Notes: generated by a model not told the origin, from the letters alone. Numbered from the stretch's first letter, positions 24,834-33,311 are shown. The stretch: 64,000 nt of DNA from Clostridiales bacterium UBA2432 (GCA_002342805.1 DDQW01000073.1:30802-94801); one strand, 5' to 3'. Translations and numbers: made by a program.

Positions 24834-26359
24834 GAGGTCTTATGATTCAGGGAACAAGTTCAGATGCGGGTAAGAGCTATCTAGTGACAGCCCTTTGCCG
24901 TATTTTTGCAGATAAAGGATACCAAGTAGCACCCTTTAAGAGTCAAAATATGTCCAATAATTCCTATGTTACACTTTATGGCGAAGAAATTGGTCGTGCC
25001 CAAGGCGTCCAATCTGAAGCAGCACGTCAAATTGCCAATGTCCATATGAACCCGATTTTACTAAAACCTAGAAAAGATACTAAAAGTGAAGTTGTCCTTC
25101 ACGGAAAAGTGTATAAGAGTTATTCGGGAATGGATTATGGAAAAGAGTTTACGCTCACGAAAGGAATGGAGGCCGTACGCAAGAGCCTAGCATATCTTGA
25201 TGAGCATTATGACATGATTGTTATTGAAGGCGCAGGTTCACCGGCAGAGGTGAACTTGAATGATCGTGAGATTGTCAACATGCGTATTGCTCAAGCTGCA
25301 GATGTGGATGTGATTTTAGTTACGGATATTGATCGAGGGGGTTCCTTTGCGAGTCTAATCGGGACTATTGAACTTGTTTTTGAACATCGACATCGAATTA
25401 AAGGGGTTATATTTAATAAGTTTCGCGGAGATATTCGTTTATTACAGGATGGACTTGATTGGTTTGAAGCATATACTCACATACCCGTTATTGGTGTCAT
25501 ACCTTATATGCAAGATATACATATTGAAACAGAAGATGCCCAGAGCCACCCTTTGGTTTTTCGAAACCCAAAACAAGTGAATTTGAACGATCAGAAGGAG
25601 AAACCTTTAGATATTGGAATTATCCATATGGAACGGGTAAGTAATAATACGGATATTGAACCCTTTATGTATGAACCGGATTGTCGATTAAGAATTATTC
25701 GGACACCTGAAGATTTTCAAAATCCTCATGCGATTATTATTCCCGGTACAAAATCAACCATCGATGACTTGCTCAGTTTGAAAGCCAATGGACTCTTTGA
25801 TAAAATCATCGAGTTCCAGCAAGAGGGTGGACAAATTTTTGGATTATGTGGAGGCTTTCAGATATTAGGCCAACATATTTTTGATGCGCATGCGAGTGAT
25901 CATGACCATGTCAAAGCAATTGATGGATTAGGATTATTGCCTATAGATACCATATTTCATGATCAAAAAATAGTCAAACAAATACAAGGCAGGGTTATTG
26001 CGCCAACGCTTAAGGCCCATACTATTGATGTTAAAGGATATGAAATTCATCTTGGAGAAACCCAATATTTAGAGGGGGCAAGTGCATTGATTGAACTTGA
26101 TGATTATCGATTTGACGGTTGTGTTAGTTCGGATGGCCATGTGCTAGGTTCCTATCTTCATCATATTTTTCATAACGATCACTTTCGACAGGCATGGTTA
26201 AATCAGGTCCGAACACAAAATGGCTTTGCAAAGCAAGCCTGTATCAATACGACCAGTCATAAAGAAGATGCTTATGACTTACTCGCTCAGCGAGTTTCAG
26301 AGTCCCTTAATATGGACCGGGTTCAAAAAATAATTGATAAAGAGGTTATACGTTTATGA
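24830..26359 (+). CDS. cbiP: Cobyric acid synthase CbiP/CobQ
   Basis: This 509-residue glutamine amidotransferase amidates four side chains of adenosylcobyrinic diamide to give cobyric acid. The N-terminal dethiobiotin-synthetase-like ATPase has GTSSDAGKSYLVTALCR, FKSQNMSNNSYVT and IVIEGAGSPAEVNLND. The C-terminal class-I glutaminase domain has IIPGTKSTIDDL, the nucleophile region GLCGGFQILG and the catalytic His in YLHHIFHND. The length is standard. It overlaps both neighbours by four bases, within a cysteine-rich protein-cbiP-cbiB-cobD chain. Confidence 0.96.
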   Translation: MRGLMIQGTSSDAGKSYLVTALCRIFADKGYQVAPFKSQNMSNNSYVTLYGEEIGRAQGVQSEAARQIANVHMNPILLKPRKDTKSEVVLHGKVYKSYSGMDYGKEFTLTKGMEAVRKSLAYLDEHYDMIVIEGAGSPAEVNLNDREIVNMRIAQAADVDVILVTDIDRGGSFASLIGTIELVFEHRHRIKGVIFNKFRGDIRLLQDGLDWFEAYTHIPVIGVIPYMQDIHIETEDAQSHPLVFRNPKQVNLNDQKEKPLDIGIIHMERVSNNTDIEPFMYEPDCRLRIIRTPEDFQNPHAIIIPGTKSTIDDLLSLKANGLFDKIIEFQQEGGQIFGLCGGFQILGQHIFDAHASDHDHVKAIDGLGLLPIDTIFHDQKIVKQIQGRVIAPTLKAHTIDVKGYEIHLGETQYLEGASALIELDDYRFDGCVSSDGHVLGSYLHHIFHNDHFRQAWLNQVRTQNGFAKQACINTTSHKEDAYDLLAQRVSESLNMDRVQKIIDKEVIRL

Positions 26360-27312
26360 TGGCCCTTGTGATAGGAATTATTCTTGATATGATAATAGGA
26401 GATCCAGAGCAGTGGACCCATCCTGTGCGCTGGATTGGTCGATTGATACAAAAGCTTGAAAAAATCTTATATCGCTTCAGATCAAGGCGTATAATGGGTG
26501 GAGTCTTAGTGGTGGCGGTTTTAGCTTTCATTGCGGTCATCATAGTAGGGATTGATTATCTCCTTACGAAACTTACGTGGACATGGCCTAGACTTCTTTT
26601 TCAATCCTATGGTTTTTTTGCCGGAATCGCATTTGGGTCTTTAATTCGAATTGTGAAAAAGGTTATGGTTCCTTTTGCAACGGGGAATATGGACTTAGCA
26701 CGACATGAGTTGAGTTTTTTTGTGAGTCGTGAAACCAAAGATTTAACTGAAGAACAAGTCTTAAAAACCGTTATTGAGACCTTAGCAGAAAATACGGTTG
26801 ACGGAGTTATTGCACCTATTTTTTATGCACTGTTAGGTGAAGCAATCTTTGGACAAGGCCTTCTCTTTATTTGGCTATACAAAGGTGTCAATACCATGGA
26901 TTCAATGATTGGCTATAAAAATATGCGATATCATGATTTTGGCTTTTGTGCGGCGAAACTTGATGATCTGGTCAATTATATACCGGCGCGTATCGGTAGT
27001 GTCATAATACTAGGGGCAGGTGGAGTGTGTGGTTATGATATGCTTCGAGGGTTTAGGATTATGCGTCGAGACCATAAAAAAACAGACAGTCCAAACGCCG
27101 GTTATCCGGAAAGTGTGACTGCAGGACTGTTGGGTATTCAGATTGGTGGGACCTATACATATTTTGGAAAACCGGTTCATAAAGAACCCTTGGGGGAAGC
27201 GATTGAACCCATTCATATGAACCATGTCTATAAAACGAAAAAACTTATTTGGACAATGCAAGGCTGTTTATTGATGATTGCAATTCTTGCACTCATGGAG
27301 GCCATATTATGA
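26356..27312 (+). CDS. cbiB: Adenosylcobinamide-phosphate synthase CbiB
   Basis: This 318-residue membrane protein attaches aminopropanol phosphate to cobyric acid. It has four to five hydrophobic segments. The family motifs DMIIGDPEQWTHPVRWIGRLI, ETLAENTVDGVIAPIFYALLG, MDSMIGYKNMRYHDFGFCAAKLDDLVNYIPAR and SPNAGYPESVTAGLLGIQIGG are all present. The ATG overlaps the cbiP stop, and its own stop overlaps the cobD start. Confidence 0.96.
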   Translation: MMALVIGIILDMIIGDPEQWTHPVRWIGRLIQKLEKILYRFRSRRIMGGVLVVAVLAFIAVIIVGIDYLLTKLTWTWPRLLFQSYGFFAGIAFGSLIRIVKKVMVPFATGNMDLARHELSFFVSRETKDLTEEQVLKTVIETLAENTVDGVIAPIFYALLGEAIFGQGLLFIWLYKGVNTMDSMIGYKNMRYHDFGFCAAKLDDLVNYIPARIGSVIILGAGGVCGYDMLRGFRIMRRDHKKTDSPNAGYPESVTAGLLGIQIGGTYTYFGKPVHKEPLGEAIEPIHMNHVYKTKKLIWTMQGCLLMIAILALMEAIL

Positions 27313-28388
27313 TCCCGATACATGGAGCAAGTATCCAAGCGACCTACCAAGCGTATGATGTAGCAATGCCTAAAGGGAAAATAATTGATTTTTCAACCAA
27401 TACGAATAGTCTAACCTTGCCTGAATCGATTCATAAAGAGTGGCAGACCATGACAAAAGATATTCAGTGTATCAGCCAGTATCCGGCATCAGAGTATGAA
27501 GACCTTTTAAATGCCCTTGCCAACAATCATGACATGAATCAAGACCAATTCATGATTACAAATGGAACAAATGAAGCTATTTATCTTCTTGCGTCTTATT
27601 TTGCAGGAGCACGTGTGGGTATTGTCGAACCGACATATCCGGAATACTTACGCGCCATGTCGGCCTATGATGCAAAGTGTGTTCACATAGATTGGGAAGA
27701 CCTTGCTCAAGACCTCGTGAATTTTTCGGATTTGGATGCTTTGATTTTATGTAATCCCAATAATCCAACAGGGCAATATATGGATCAAGACCAGTTGGGA
27801 TATTTGATTAAAAAAACAAAAAAAAATCATGTGCAAATCATTCTTGACCAAGCCTATGTTGATTTTTTGGCAATGAGAACAAGAGACATTAATGACCTAG
27901 CGAAAGAATGGATTGAAAACTATCCACATCTTATTATTTTAAGAAGTTTGACCAAGATTTTTAAAATTCCGGGAATACGGTTAGGTTATGTGATGGGCCA
28001 TCCACAGGTAATTCAACGACTAGAAAAACGACAGCCATCGTGGTCGGTTAATCGACTGGCTCTTAGTATCGGCATAAAGCTGATTGGTGAGAAAGACTAT
28101 ATCCAAAAAACAAAAGTATATTATAGGCAAGAGCGAGAACGTATCACCAAGATTCTTAGCAGTCAAGGTTGGGAAGTTATTCCTTCCCAAGTGAATTTTT
28201 TTATGATTAAAACAGAAGAAGCAGATCAACTCATTTCCTGGTGTTTAAAAAGAGGCCTTGTTCTTCGGCATACGAAAAATCATCAAGGACTTAATGGACA
28301 TTATGTACGAATCGGACTTCAAGGTCCGGAAGAGAACACGATTTTGACACACGTTTTTTCAGAATATCGACAAACAATAGAAAGGTAA
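27309..28388 (+). CDS. cobD: Threonine-phosphate decarboxylase CobD
   Basis: This 359-residue PLP enzyme makes (R)-1-aminopropan-2-yl phosphate for CbiB. It belongs to the histidinol-phosphate aminotransferase-like family, and the Lys-containing segment ILRSLTKIFKIPGIRLGY carries the PLP lysine. Other supports are the N-terminal HGAS, IDFSTNTNSL, LCNPNNPTGQ and the C-terminal VRIGLQG. The frame extends back to 27249, but the ATG at 27309 follows GGAGG by seven bases and overlaps the cbiB stop. Histidinol-phosphate aminotransferase is the main alternative; the cobalamin context favours CobD. Confidence 0.9.
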   Translation: MIPIHGASIQATYQAYDVAMPKGKIIDFSTNTNSLTLPESIHKEWQTMTKDIQCISQYPASEYEDLLNALANNHDMNQDQFMITNGTNEAIYLLASYFAGARVGIVEPTYPEYLRAMSAYDAKCVHIDWEDLAQDLVNFSDLDALILCNPNNPTGQYMDQDQLGYLIKKTKKNHVQIILDQAYVDFLAMRTRDINDLAKEWIENYPHLIILRSLTKIFKIPGIRLGYVMGHPQVIQRLEKRQPSWSVNRLALSIGIKLIGEKDYIQKTKVYYRQERERITKILSSQGWEVIPSQVNFFMIKTEEADQLISWCLKRGLVLRHTKNHQGLNGHYVRIGLQGPEENTILTHVFSEYRQTIER

Positions 28389-28392
28389 TTCA

Positions 28393-29037
28393 ATGAACGA
28401 TTTTGTATTCATCTCAGATTTTGACGGAACTATAACCAAAAAAGACTTTTATTGGATTTTGCTCGATGATTATATCGGACAAAAAGGTATTGACTACTAC
28501 AAAGAATGGAAAAAAACAAAAAAAATCGGTACAGAGTTTTTAAACAAAGTGTTTACATGGCATACCTTTACCGATGAAGAACGTCGCCAAGCCTTGAATA
28601 AAGTAGACATTGATGAAAAACTACCGGACGTGATTGAGGAAGTGAAAAAGCAAGGTGGAGATTTTGTGATTCTTAGTGCAGGATTCCGCTATTATATCGA
28701 CTATGTACTTAAGCAAGATGGTTTAGACAAGATTCCGGTTTATACCAATGAGGGGAGTTTTAAAGAGAATACATTTGTCATGGAACCGGATAAAAACTCA
28801 CCTTATTACTCTGAAATCTATGGAATCGATAAAGAAAAAGTGGCACTTGAACATCGTAAAAAGTATAAAAAAGTGTATTTTGCCGGCGACTCAGAACCGG
28901 ACTACAAAGCAGCAATATGTGCAGATGTGATTTTTGCCAAAGATGAATTGGCACGATTGTTAGATGAATCAGGAAGAACATATATTAAGTATTCTAGCTT
29001 TGAGGATATTTTAAATTACTTAAAAGCAGAAAAGTAG
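28393..29037 (+). CDS. HAD-family phosphatase (MtnX/SerB-like)
   Basis: This 214-residue phosphatase has the HAD motifs: the nucleophile in ISDFDGTITKKD (residues 5-16), motif II in VILSAGF and the acidic motif in FAGDSEPDYKAA. Size and motifs match the MtnX-like HAD-IB group. It starts four bases after cobD and ends the cobalamin run. It could remove a phosphate in late cobalamin assembly, for example from alpha-ribazole phosphate, but this is only a guess from position. A general phosphatase is equally possible. Confidence 0.75.
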   Translation: MNDFVFISDFDGTITKKDFYWILLDDYIGQKGIDYYKEWKKTKKIGTEFLNKVFTWHTFTDEERRQALNKVDIDEKLPDVIEEVKKQGGDFVILSAGFRYYIDYVLKQDGLDKIPVYTNEGSFKENTFVMEPDKNSPYYSEIYGIDKEKVALEHRKKYKKVYFAGDSEPDYKAAICADVIFAKDELARLLDESGRTYIKYSSFEDILNYLKAEK

Positions 29038-29068
29038 AAGGACGTAAATATGTAGTTCAAATGTATCA

Positions 29069-29097
29069 TTGAACACGAATGCTTGTTCTGGTAATAT
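29069..29097 (+). promoter_or_regulatory. Promoter of the toxin-like mRNA
   Basis: TTGAAC (29069-29074), a 17-base spacer and TAATAT (29092-29097) predict a transcript starting near 29104. That is exactly where the long-range pairing element begins. Confidence 0.55.
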
Positions 29098-29142
29098 CAA
29101 TATAAGGTGCTGCATTCGTAGAGACGGAAACTGGCGGTTAGC

Positions 29143-29166
29143 CACTCCCAAGAAGAGATGGGGGTG
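29143..29166 (+). promoter_or_regulatory. Hairpin sequestering the ribosome binding site
   Basis: CACTCCC (29143-29149) can pair with GGGGGTG (29160-29166), which is the Shine-Dalgarno sequence of the small gene (one G-U pair). This would hide the site until it is opened. Confidence 0.55.
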
Positions 29167-29171
29167 ATTTT

Positions 29172-29282
29172 ATGGATATTTTAGATTATATTGGTTTAGT
29201 CAGTGCATTAGTAACAATTATTGCACGATTAGTTTTTATATATTATCAATGTAAATCAAATAATATACATAAAAAAAAGTAA
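29172..29282 (+). CDS. 36-residue hydrophobic peptide, type I toxin-like
   Basis: The ATG at 29172 is preceded by GGGGGTGA and opens a 36-codon frame. The peptide has an acidic start (MDILDY), one membrane-length hydrophobic stretch (about residues 6-25), a Cys at 27 and a basic tail ending HKKK. This is the usual design of type I toxin peptides of Firmicutes. Its stop codon lies inside the left arm of the shared terminator. I cannot assign it to a named family. Support comes from the surrounding architecture: promoter at 29069-29097, hidden ribosome binding site, long-range repeats and an opposing promoter. Confidence 0.65.
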   Translation: MDILDYIGLVSALVTIIARLVFIYYQCKSNNIHKKK

Positions 29283-29352
29283 CCGCCAGCCTAAGGTAGG
29301 TTACTTTTTAAATATTTAACTCTTGGGCTAACCGTCAGGCAGCACCTTTTAT
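29268..29352 (-). ncRNA. Candidate antisense antitoxin RNA
   Basis: A strong minus-strand promoter at 29359-29387 would start an RNA near 29352. The RNA would run toward the toxin-like gene and stop at the T-run produced by 29271-29278, giving roughly 80 nucleotides. It would be complementary to the 3' part of the toxin-like transcript, including the terminator and the last codons. There is no open frame of note in it. The existence of the RNA is predicted from promoter and terminator only. Confidence 0.55.
29274..29309. terminator. Bidirectional terminator shared by toxin-like mRNA and antisense RNA
   Basis: AAAAAGTAACC (29274-29284) and GGTTACTTTTT (29299-29309) are perfect 11-bp arms around a 14-base loop. 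There is a T-run on the plus strand and an A-run (29271-29278) that becomes a T-run on the minus strand. Confidence 0.8.
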
Positions 29353-29358
29353 GTGTTT

Positions 29359-29387
29359 ATTATACATCAATTATTTAGAGATATCAA
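29359..29387 (-). promoter_or_regulatory. Promoter of the antisense RNA
   Basis: On the minus strand TTGATA (29382-29387), 17 bases and a consensus TATAAT (29359-29364) make this the stronger of the two facing promoters, as expected for an antitoxin RNA. Confidence 0.65.
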
Positions 29388-29464
29388 GAGTTTAAAATTC
29401 AAACTAATTGTTTTTACGAAGAGTTGTTCTAATTCACTAAGGTTTTAGTAGAATATCAGTATAT

Positions 29465-29527
29465 AAAAGCAGCTTGACAAATGGGCAAGTTGCTTTTATA
29501 ATTAACATATGAATACTTGTTCATATG
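29465..29527 (+). promoter_or_regulatory. Promoter and palindromic operator of cadC-cadA
   Basis: TTGACA (29474-29479), 17 bases and TATAAT (29497-29502) form a perfect consensus promoter. Just downstream, CATATGAA (29506-29513) and TTCATATG (29520-29527) form an 8-bp palindrome with a 6-base centre, matching SmtB/CadC operators. A 12-bp imperfect inverted repeat (29465-29476 with 29486-29497) overlaps the same promoter and could act as a terminator for upstream transcription. Confidence 0.75.
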
Positions 29528-29562
29528 AACAGTTATAAATACAAAATAAAAAAGGAGAGCTC

Positions 29563-29928
29563 ATGGCAAATAAGAAGATAGATTTTGAAACGTGTCAGTG
29601 TAATGTGATTCATGAAGAAATCATCCAAAGTGTCAATCAACAAATGCCCGAAGATGAACAGTTATATGAATTAGCGGATTTATTTAAAGTGTTTGGTGAT
29701 TCAACCCGAATTAAGATTATGTTTGCAATATTTACGGAAGAAATGTGTGTGTGTGATATTGCGGCACTATTGGGAATGACTCAATCGGCCATATCCCATC
29801 AATTACGTGTTCTTAAGCAAGCGCGATTGGTAAAATATCGAAAAGATGGCAAGGTGGTTTATTATTCTCTAGATGATGACCATATTAAAAATATATTTGA
29901 TCAAGGCCTTAATCATATTAAAGAATAA
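29563..29928 (+). CDS. cadC: ArsR/SmtB-family metal-responsive repressor (CadC-like)
   Basis: This 121-residue winged-helix repressor has an N-terminal extension with FETCQCNVIHEE. It is followed by LADLFKVFGDSTRIKIMFAIFTEEMCVCDIAALLGMTQSAISHQLRVL and a C-terminal YYSLDDDHIKNIFDQGLNHIKE. The N-terminal cysteines plus the CVC in helix alpha-3 form the Cd/Pb/Zn site type of CadC. The C-terminal DxxH and HxxE-like residues resemble the alpha-5 zinc site of SmtB. It precedes a metal P-type ATPase by 18 bases and sits behind a palindromic operator, so it represses this operon until metal binds. Confidence 0.92.
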   Translation: MANKKIDFETCQCNVIHEEIIQSVNQQMPEDEQLYELADLFKVFGDSTRIKIMFAIFTEEMCVCDIAALLGMTQSAISHQLRVLKQARLVKYRKDGKVVYYSLDDDHIKNIFDQGLNHIKE

Positions 29929-29946
29929 GGCAAGGAGGTGCATACA

Positions 29947-32070
29947 ATGGATAAAAACAATAAAAAAGAATTTCGTATCGAAGGGTTGAACTGTGCAAAC
30001 TGTGCAGCGAAAATTGAAAAAGGTATTCAAGATATTGATGGTGTCAGTGTGGCTACGTTAAATTTTTCTTCCCAAACATTGACGCTCCATCTACAAGACG
30101 GACAAGATACTGCAAAGATTTTTAAGGAAGCATCGTCACTTGCAGACCATATTGAAGCAGGGGTTGCTTTTGTCGATAAAGAGGATGTAGGCGAGGGCGA
30201 CCATGTAGACCGATTATTAAACCCAGGTGAATTAGCAATATTAGGATTAGGTGTTATTGTGTTCGCCACTGCAATCATAGGGTCTTTCCAGCCATATATT
30301 GAATTTGGGCTTTATTTTTCAGCGTATTTGCTTATCGGTGGGGAAGTACTTTTACGTGCCGGTAAGAATATTGTGCGTGGTCAGGTGTTTGATGAAAACT
30401 TTTTAATGTCCATTGCGACCATTGGTGCATTTGCCATCGGTGAATATGCAGAAGGTGTTGCCGTTATGTTGTTCTATCAAGTGGGAGAACTCTTCCAAGA
30501 CCTTGCAGTCAATCGGTCAAGGCGTTCAATTAAAGAACTTCTGGATATTAAACCCGAATATGCAAATCTTATCGAAGGTTCCCAGAGTCGACGTGTAAAA
30601 CCTGATGAGGTTACAGTTGGAAGTCGAATTCTTGTTAAACCCGGTGAGAAAGTTCCTTTAGATGGCGTGGTTGTTGAAGGAACGTCTATGGTTGACACCA
30701 TGGCATTAACCGGTGAATCCTTACCCAGAGATATTCAAGAAGGAGACGTCATTTTATCTGGCTTTATTAATCAAAATAGTCTTTTAACAGTTGAAGTCAC
30801 TAAAGCCTATGCGGATTCTACCGTTGCTAAAATATTAGATTTAGTTGAAAATGCAAGTAGTAAAAAAGCACCAACAGAAAACTTTATCACTACCTTTGCT
30901 AAGTATTATACGCCGGTAGTTGTTTTCTCAGCATTAGCATTAGCTTTTATACCACCATTAATTACAGGAGGAAACTTTTATGATTGGATCTATCGCGCTT
31001 TAATTTTCCTTGTCGTTTCCTGTCCGTGTGCACTAGTTATATCCATTCCCTTAGGATTTTTTGGAGGTATTGGTGGCGCGTCTAGACATGGGATATTAAT
31101 CAAAGGCAGTAATTATTTGGAAGCTTTGAACAAAGTCGAGACCGTTGTATTTGACAAAACAGGAACACTGACACATGGATTTTTTGAAGTGACACATCGA
31201 ATTCCAACGGCCGAGGCAAATCTTTCAGAAGATGACTTGCTACGATATGCGGCCATTGGGGAAATTCACTCCAATCACCCCATCGGATTATCCATATTAA
31301 AAGCTTATGGTGAGCCACTCGACGAAAGTCAGATTACACACTATGAAGATTTTGCAGGAAAAGGGGCAAAAGTACATTATGCAGATGATGTGATTATTGT
31401 CGGAAATAGTAAAATGATGCATGCAATGGCCATTGAATTTGAAGAAGTGCATTCATTAGGAACGGTGGTTTATATTGCAGTTAATAATCAATATTGTGGA
31501 TATCTTGAGATACAAGATACGGTAAAAAAAGATTCTGCATCAACAATCAAAGCACTTGGTAAGTTGGGGATTCGTCATATTATTATGTTAACAGGGGATC
31601 GAAAAGAAGTGGGCCAAGCTGTTGGAAATAGTTTGGGAATTACGGATATACGCTCTGAACTTTTACCGGCAGATAAGGTGACTGAGTTAGAGGCAATCGT
31701 TGATGCCAAAGAACCATCTAAGCGCGTGATTTTTGTTGGAGATGGCGTAAATGATGCACCTGTTCTTGCAAGAGCAGACATCGGCGTTGCAATGGGAGGC
31801 CTTGGATCCGACGTAGCTATTGAAGCTGCAGATATTGTGTTGATGACAGATGAGCCATCAAAATTAGTGACGGCGATTCATGTTGCAAAACGTACGAAAC
31901 GTATTGTATGGCAAAACATAATTTTTGCATTGGGTGTTAAAGGTATTGTCTTACTGATGGGTGCAGCTGGTATAGCGACCATGTGGGAAGCGGTATTTGC
32001 CGATGTGGGCGTTGCCTTTATAGCAGTTATCAATGCAATGCGCGTCATGAATATGAAAAAAGAAGGATAA
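29947..32070 (+). CDS. cadA: Cd2+/Zn2+/Pb2+-exporting P1B-type ATPase
   Basis: This 707-residue metal pump has one N-terminal HMA domain with GLNCANCAAKIE (residues 10-21). It has membrane helices, the TGES actuator motif (ALTGESLP), the ion-binding CPC in FLVVSCPCALVISIP, the phosphorylation site DKTGTLT, the HP motif in SNHPIG, and TGD and GDGVNDAP. The CPC followed by the Cd/Zn-type helix sequences and pairing with CadC indicate divalent soft-metal export. The ATG at 29947 follows AAGGAGGTG by six bases; the GTG inside that site is less likely. It is followed by a strong terminator. Confidence 0.95.
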   Translation: MDKNNKKEFRIEGLNCANCAAKIEKGIQDIDGVSVATLNFSSQTLTLHLQDGQDTAKIFKEASSLADHIEAGVAFVDKEDVGEGDHVDRLLNPGELAILGLGVIVFATAIIGSFQPYIEFGLYFSAYLLIGGEVLLRAGKNIVRGQVFDENFLMSIATIGAFAIGEYAEGVAVMLFYQVGELFQDLAVNRSRRSIKELLDIKPEYANLIEGSQSRRVKPDEVTVGSRILVKPGEKVPLDGVVVEGTSMVDTMALTGESLPRDIQEGDVILSGFINQNSLLTVEVTKAYADSTVAKILDLVENASSKKAPTENFITTFAKYYTPVVVFSALALAFIPPLITGGNFYDWIYRALIFLVVSCPCALVISIPLGFFGGIGGASRHGILIKGSNYLEALNKVETVVFDKTGTLTHGFFEVTHRIPTAEANLSEDDLLRYAAIGEIHSNHPIGLSILKAYGEPLDESQITHYEDFAGKGAKVHYADDVIIVGNSKMMHAMAIEFEEVHSLGTVVYIAVNNQYCGYLEIQDTVKKDSASTIKALGKLGIRHIIMLTGDRKEVGQAVGNSLGITDIRSELLPADKVTELEAIVDAKEPSKRVIFVGDGVNDAPVLARADIGVAMGGLGSDVAIEAADIVLMTDEPSKLVTAIHVAKRTKRIVWQNIIFALGVKGIVLLMGAAGIATMWEAVFADVGVAFIAVINAMRVMNMKKEG

Positions 32071-32080
32071 AGCAATATAT

Positions 32081-32119
32081 AAAGGCACTTAAAAACTTTT
32101 GTTTTTAGGTGCCTTTTTT
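32081..32119. terminator. Terminator between cadA and the AraC gene
   Basis: AAAGGCAC(C/T)TAAAAAC pairs with GTTTTTAGGTGCCTTT around TTTT and is followed by a run of T. It lies between convergent genes. Confidence 0.85.
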
Positions 32120-32980
32120 TCATTCACTTTGTTCTCTATAAATTTTAGGACTTACACCGTAAGCGTTCTTAAACATTTTAGAAAAATTTAATGGATTACT
32201 ATATCCGGTTTCTATAGCAATATCTTTAATTGGAAGCTGGCTTGTTTCTAATAGTTTTGCTGCTTTTCCCAGGCGATAATTTATGAGATATTCTTGAGGA
32301 GATACATTTAATTCTTTTTTAAATATGGAGGTTAAATAGGAGCGGTTGATACCCACGTACTTAGCAATATCACTGACTTTAATTTCTTTATAGTTTAATG
32401 TTATATATTGCAAAGCGTGTTCAACATAGGTTTCGCTAGAGTAATCGTAGCGATTTTTTTTGCCTTTTAATTCACTTTGAGCATCGATAAGTGTAGAAAT
32501 AATATCAAATAAATAACCTACACGCTTAATCTCATTTGTAAAAGTTAATTCATTGGAATCAAGAATTTTTTTAATGAGGGGAAGATAGGAAGCAGTCGGT
32601 ATGCCTGAACTTGCTACAGGGTGATTGGCGGATAAACCGGCATGATTGAGATAGTCAACAGCCATCTCGCCGTCAAAGGTCACCCAGATATATTCCCACG
32701 GATCATCCATGTCAGCGGCATAATCAATATGCACAGACTTTGGAATTAAAAAAATATCGTCCTTCTTCAGATGATAGGTTTTTTGATGAATCGTTAAGGT
32801 GCCTTTTCCGTTTAAAATAAAATGCAGATGATTTTCGTTCGGTGTTTTATGATTATAGGTATATCCCGGAGGGCATTGCTGATGTCCGCAATGAACAAGA
32901 TACAGATCATTTGTTTGCCGTTTGATATTGCGAAGGCAACGAAAACCGGCTCTAGAGTTATACGTTGTTGGCTTATCCAT
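32120..32980 (-). CDS. AraC-family regulator of the alpha-galactoside locus
   Basis: This 286-residue protein has an N-terminal cupin-like sugar-sensing domain (about residues 10-160, with HCGHQQCPPGYTYNHKTPNENHLHFILNGKGTL). A C-terminal pair of helix-turn-helix motifs follows (about 185-285, with VSDIAKYVGINRSYLTSIFKKELNVSPQEYLINYRLGKA and IKDIAIETGYSNPLNFSKMFKNAYGVSPKIYRE). It is divergent from the sugar ABC transporter and GH36 enzyme, the usual setting of MsmR/RafR activators. It probably activates that operon in response to an alpha-galactoside. The ATG is preceded by AAAGGAA. Confidence 0.88.
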   Translation of the reverse strand: MDKPTTYNSRAGFRCLRNIKRQTNDLYLVHCGHQQCPPGYTYNHKTPNENHLHFILNGKGTLTIHQKTYHLKKDDIFLIPKSVHIDYAADMDDPWEYIWVTFDGEMAVDYLNHAGLSANHPVASSGIPTASYLPLIKKILDSNELTFTNEIKRVGYLFDIISTLIDAQSELKGKKNRYDYSSETYVEHALQYITLNYKEIKVSDIAKYVGINRSYLTSIFKKELNVSPQEYLINYRLGKAAKLLETSQLPIKDIAIETGYSNPLNFSKMFKNAYGVSPKIYREQSE

Positions 32981-33311
32981 AGTATATTCCTTTCTAGACC
33001 ATTCATTTGATAATTTATGATTAGTATACGTGAAATTGATTTGAAATGCAACATATTCACTGTTTTATACAACATGATGACATATTTTGTCGATATTTAG
33101 TACTATATACATGTAATGATAACGACTTTATTACTATTATAGTATATAATATATAAATATGAAAAGAAAAAAGATAATAAAATATACATATATGACATTA
33201 TGATATATATATATCACATGAATATATTTAATTGGATGAACTTTAAAGGTATAATGTGTTCATAGTCAAAATTTTGGCAACGGCTATTCACAAGATAAAA
33301 GGAGGATTCAC
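32981..33311. promoter_or_regulatory. 331-base regulatory region between AraC gene and sugar operon
   Basis: This stretch is very AT-rich and holds no gene. A consensus -10 TATAAT at 33250-33255 lies before the ABC operon with only a poor -35 (TTTAAT, 33227-33232), as expected for an AraC-activated promoter. I could not define AraC half-sites with confidence. Confidence 0.5.

Larger units (their letters stand above)
29104..29348. repeat. Two-block long-range inverted repeat bracketing the toxin-like gene
   Basis: AAGGTGCTGC (29104-29113) is the exact reverse complement of 29339-29348. CTGGCGGTTAGCC (29131-29143) is the reverse complement of 29326-29338 with one position that becomes a G-U pair. 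In RNA this allows 5'-3' closure, as in several type I toxin mRNAs. The blocks are adjacent on the right and separated by 17 bases on the left. The minus-strand RNA carries the same-sense blocks. Confidence 0.7.

Noticed and set aside
33120..33240. AT-rich stretch with TATATA runs as a possible replication origin
   Set aside because: There are no DnaA-box clusters or dnaA-type genes nearby. It is explained as an AT-rich regulatory region between divergent genes.
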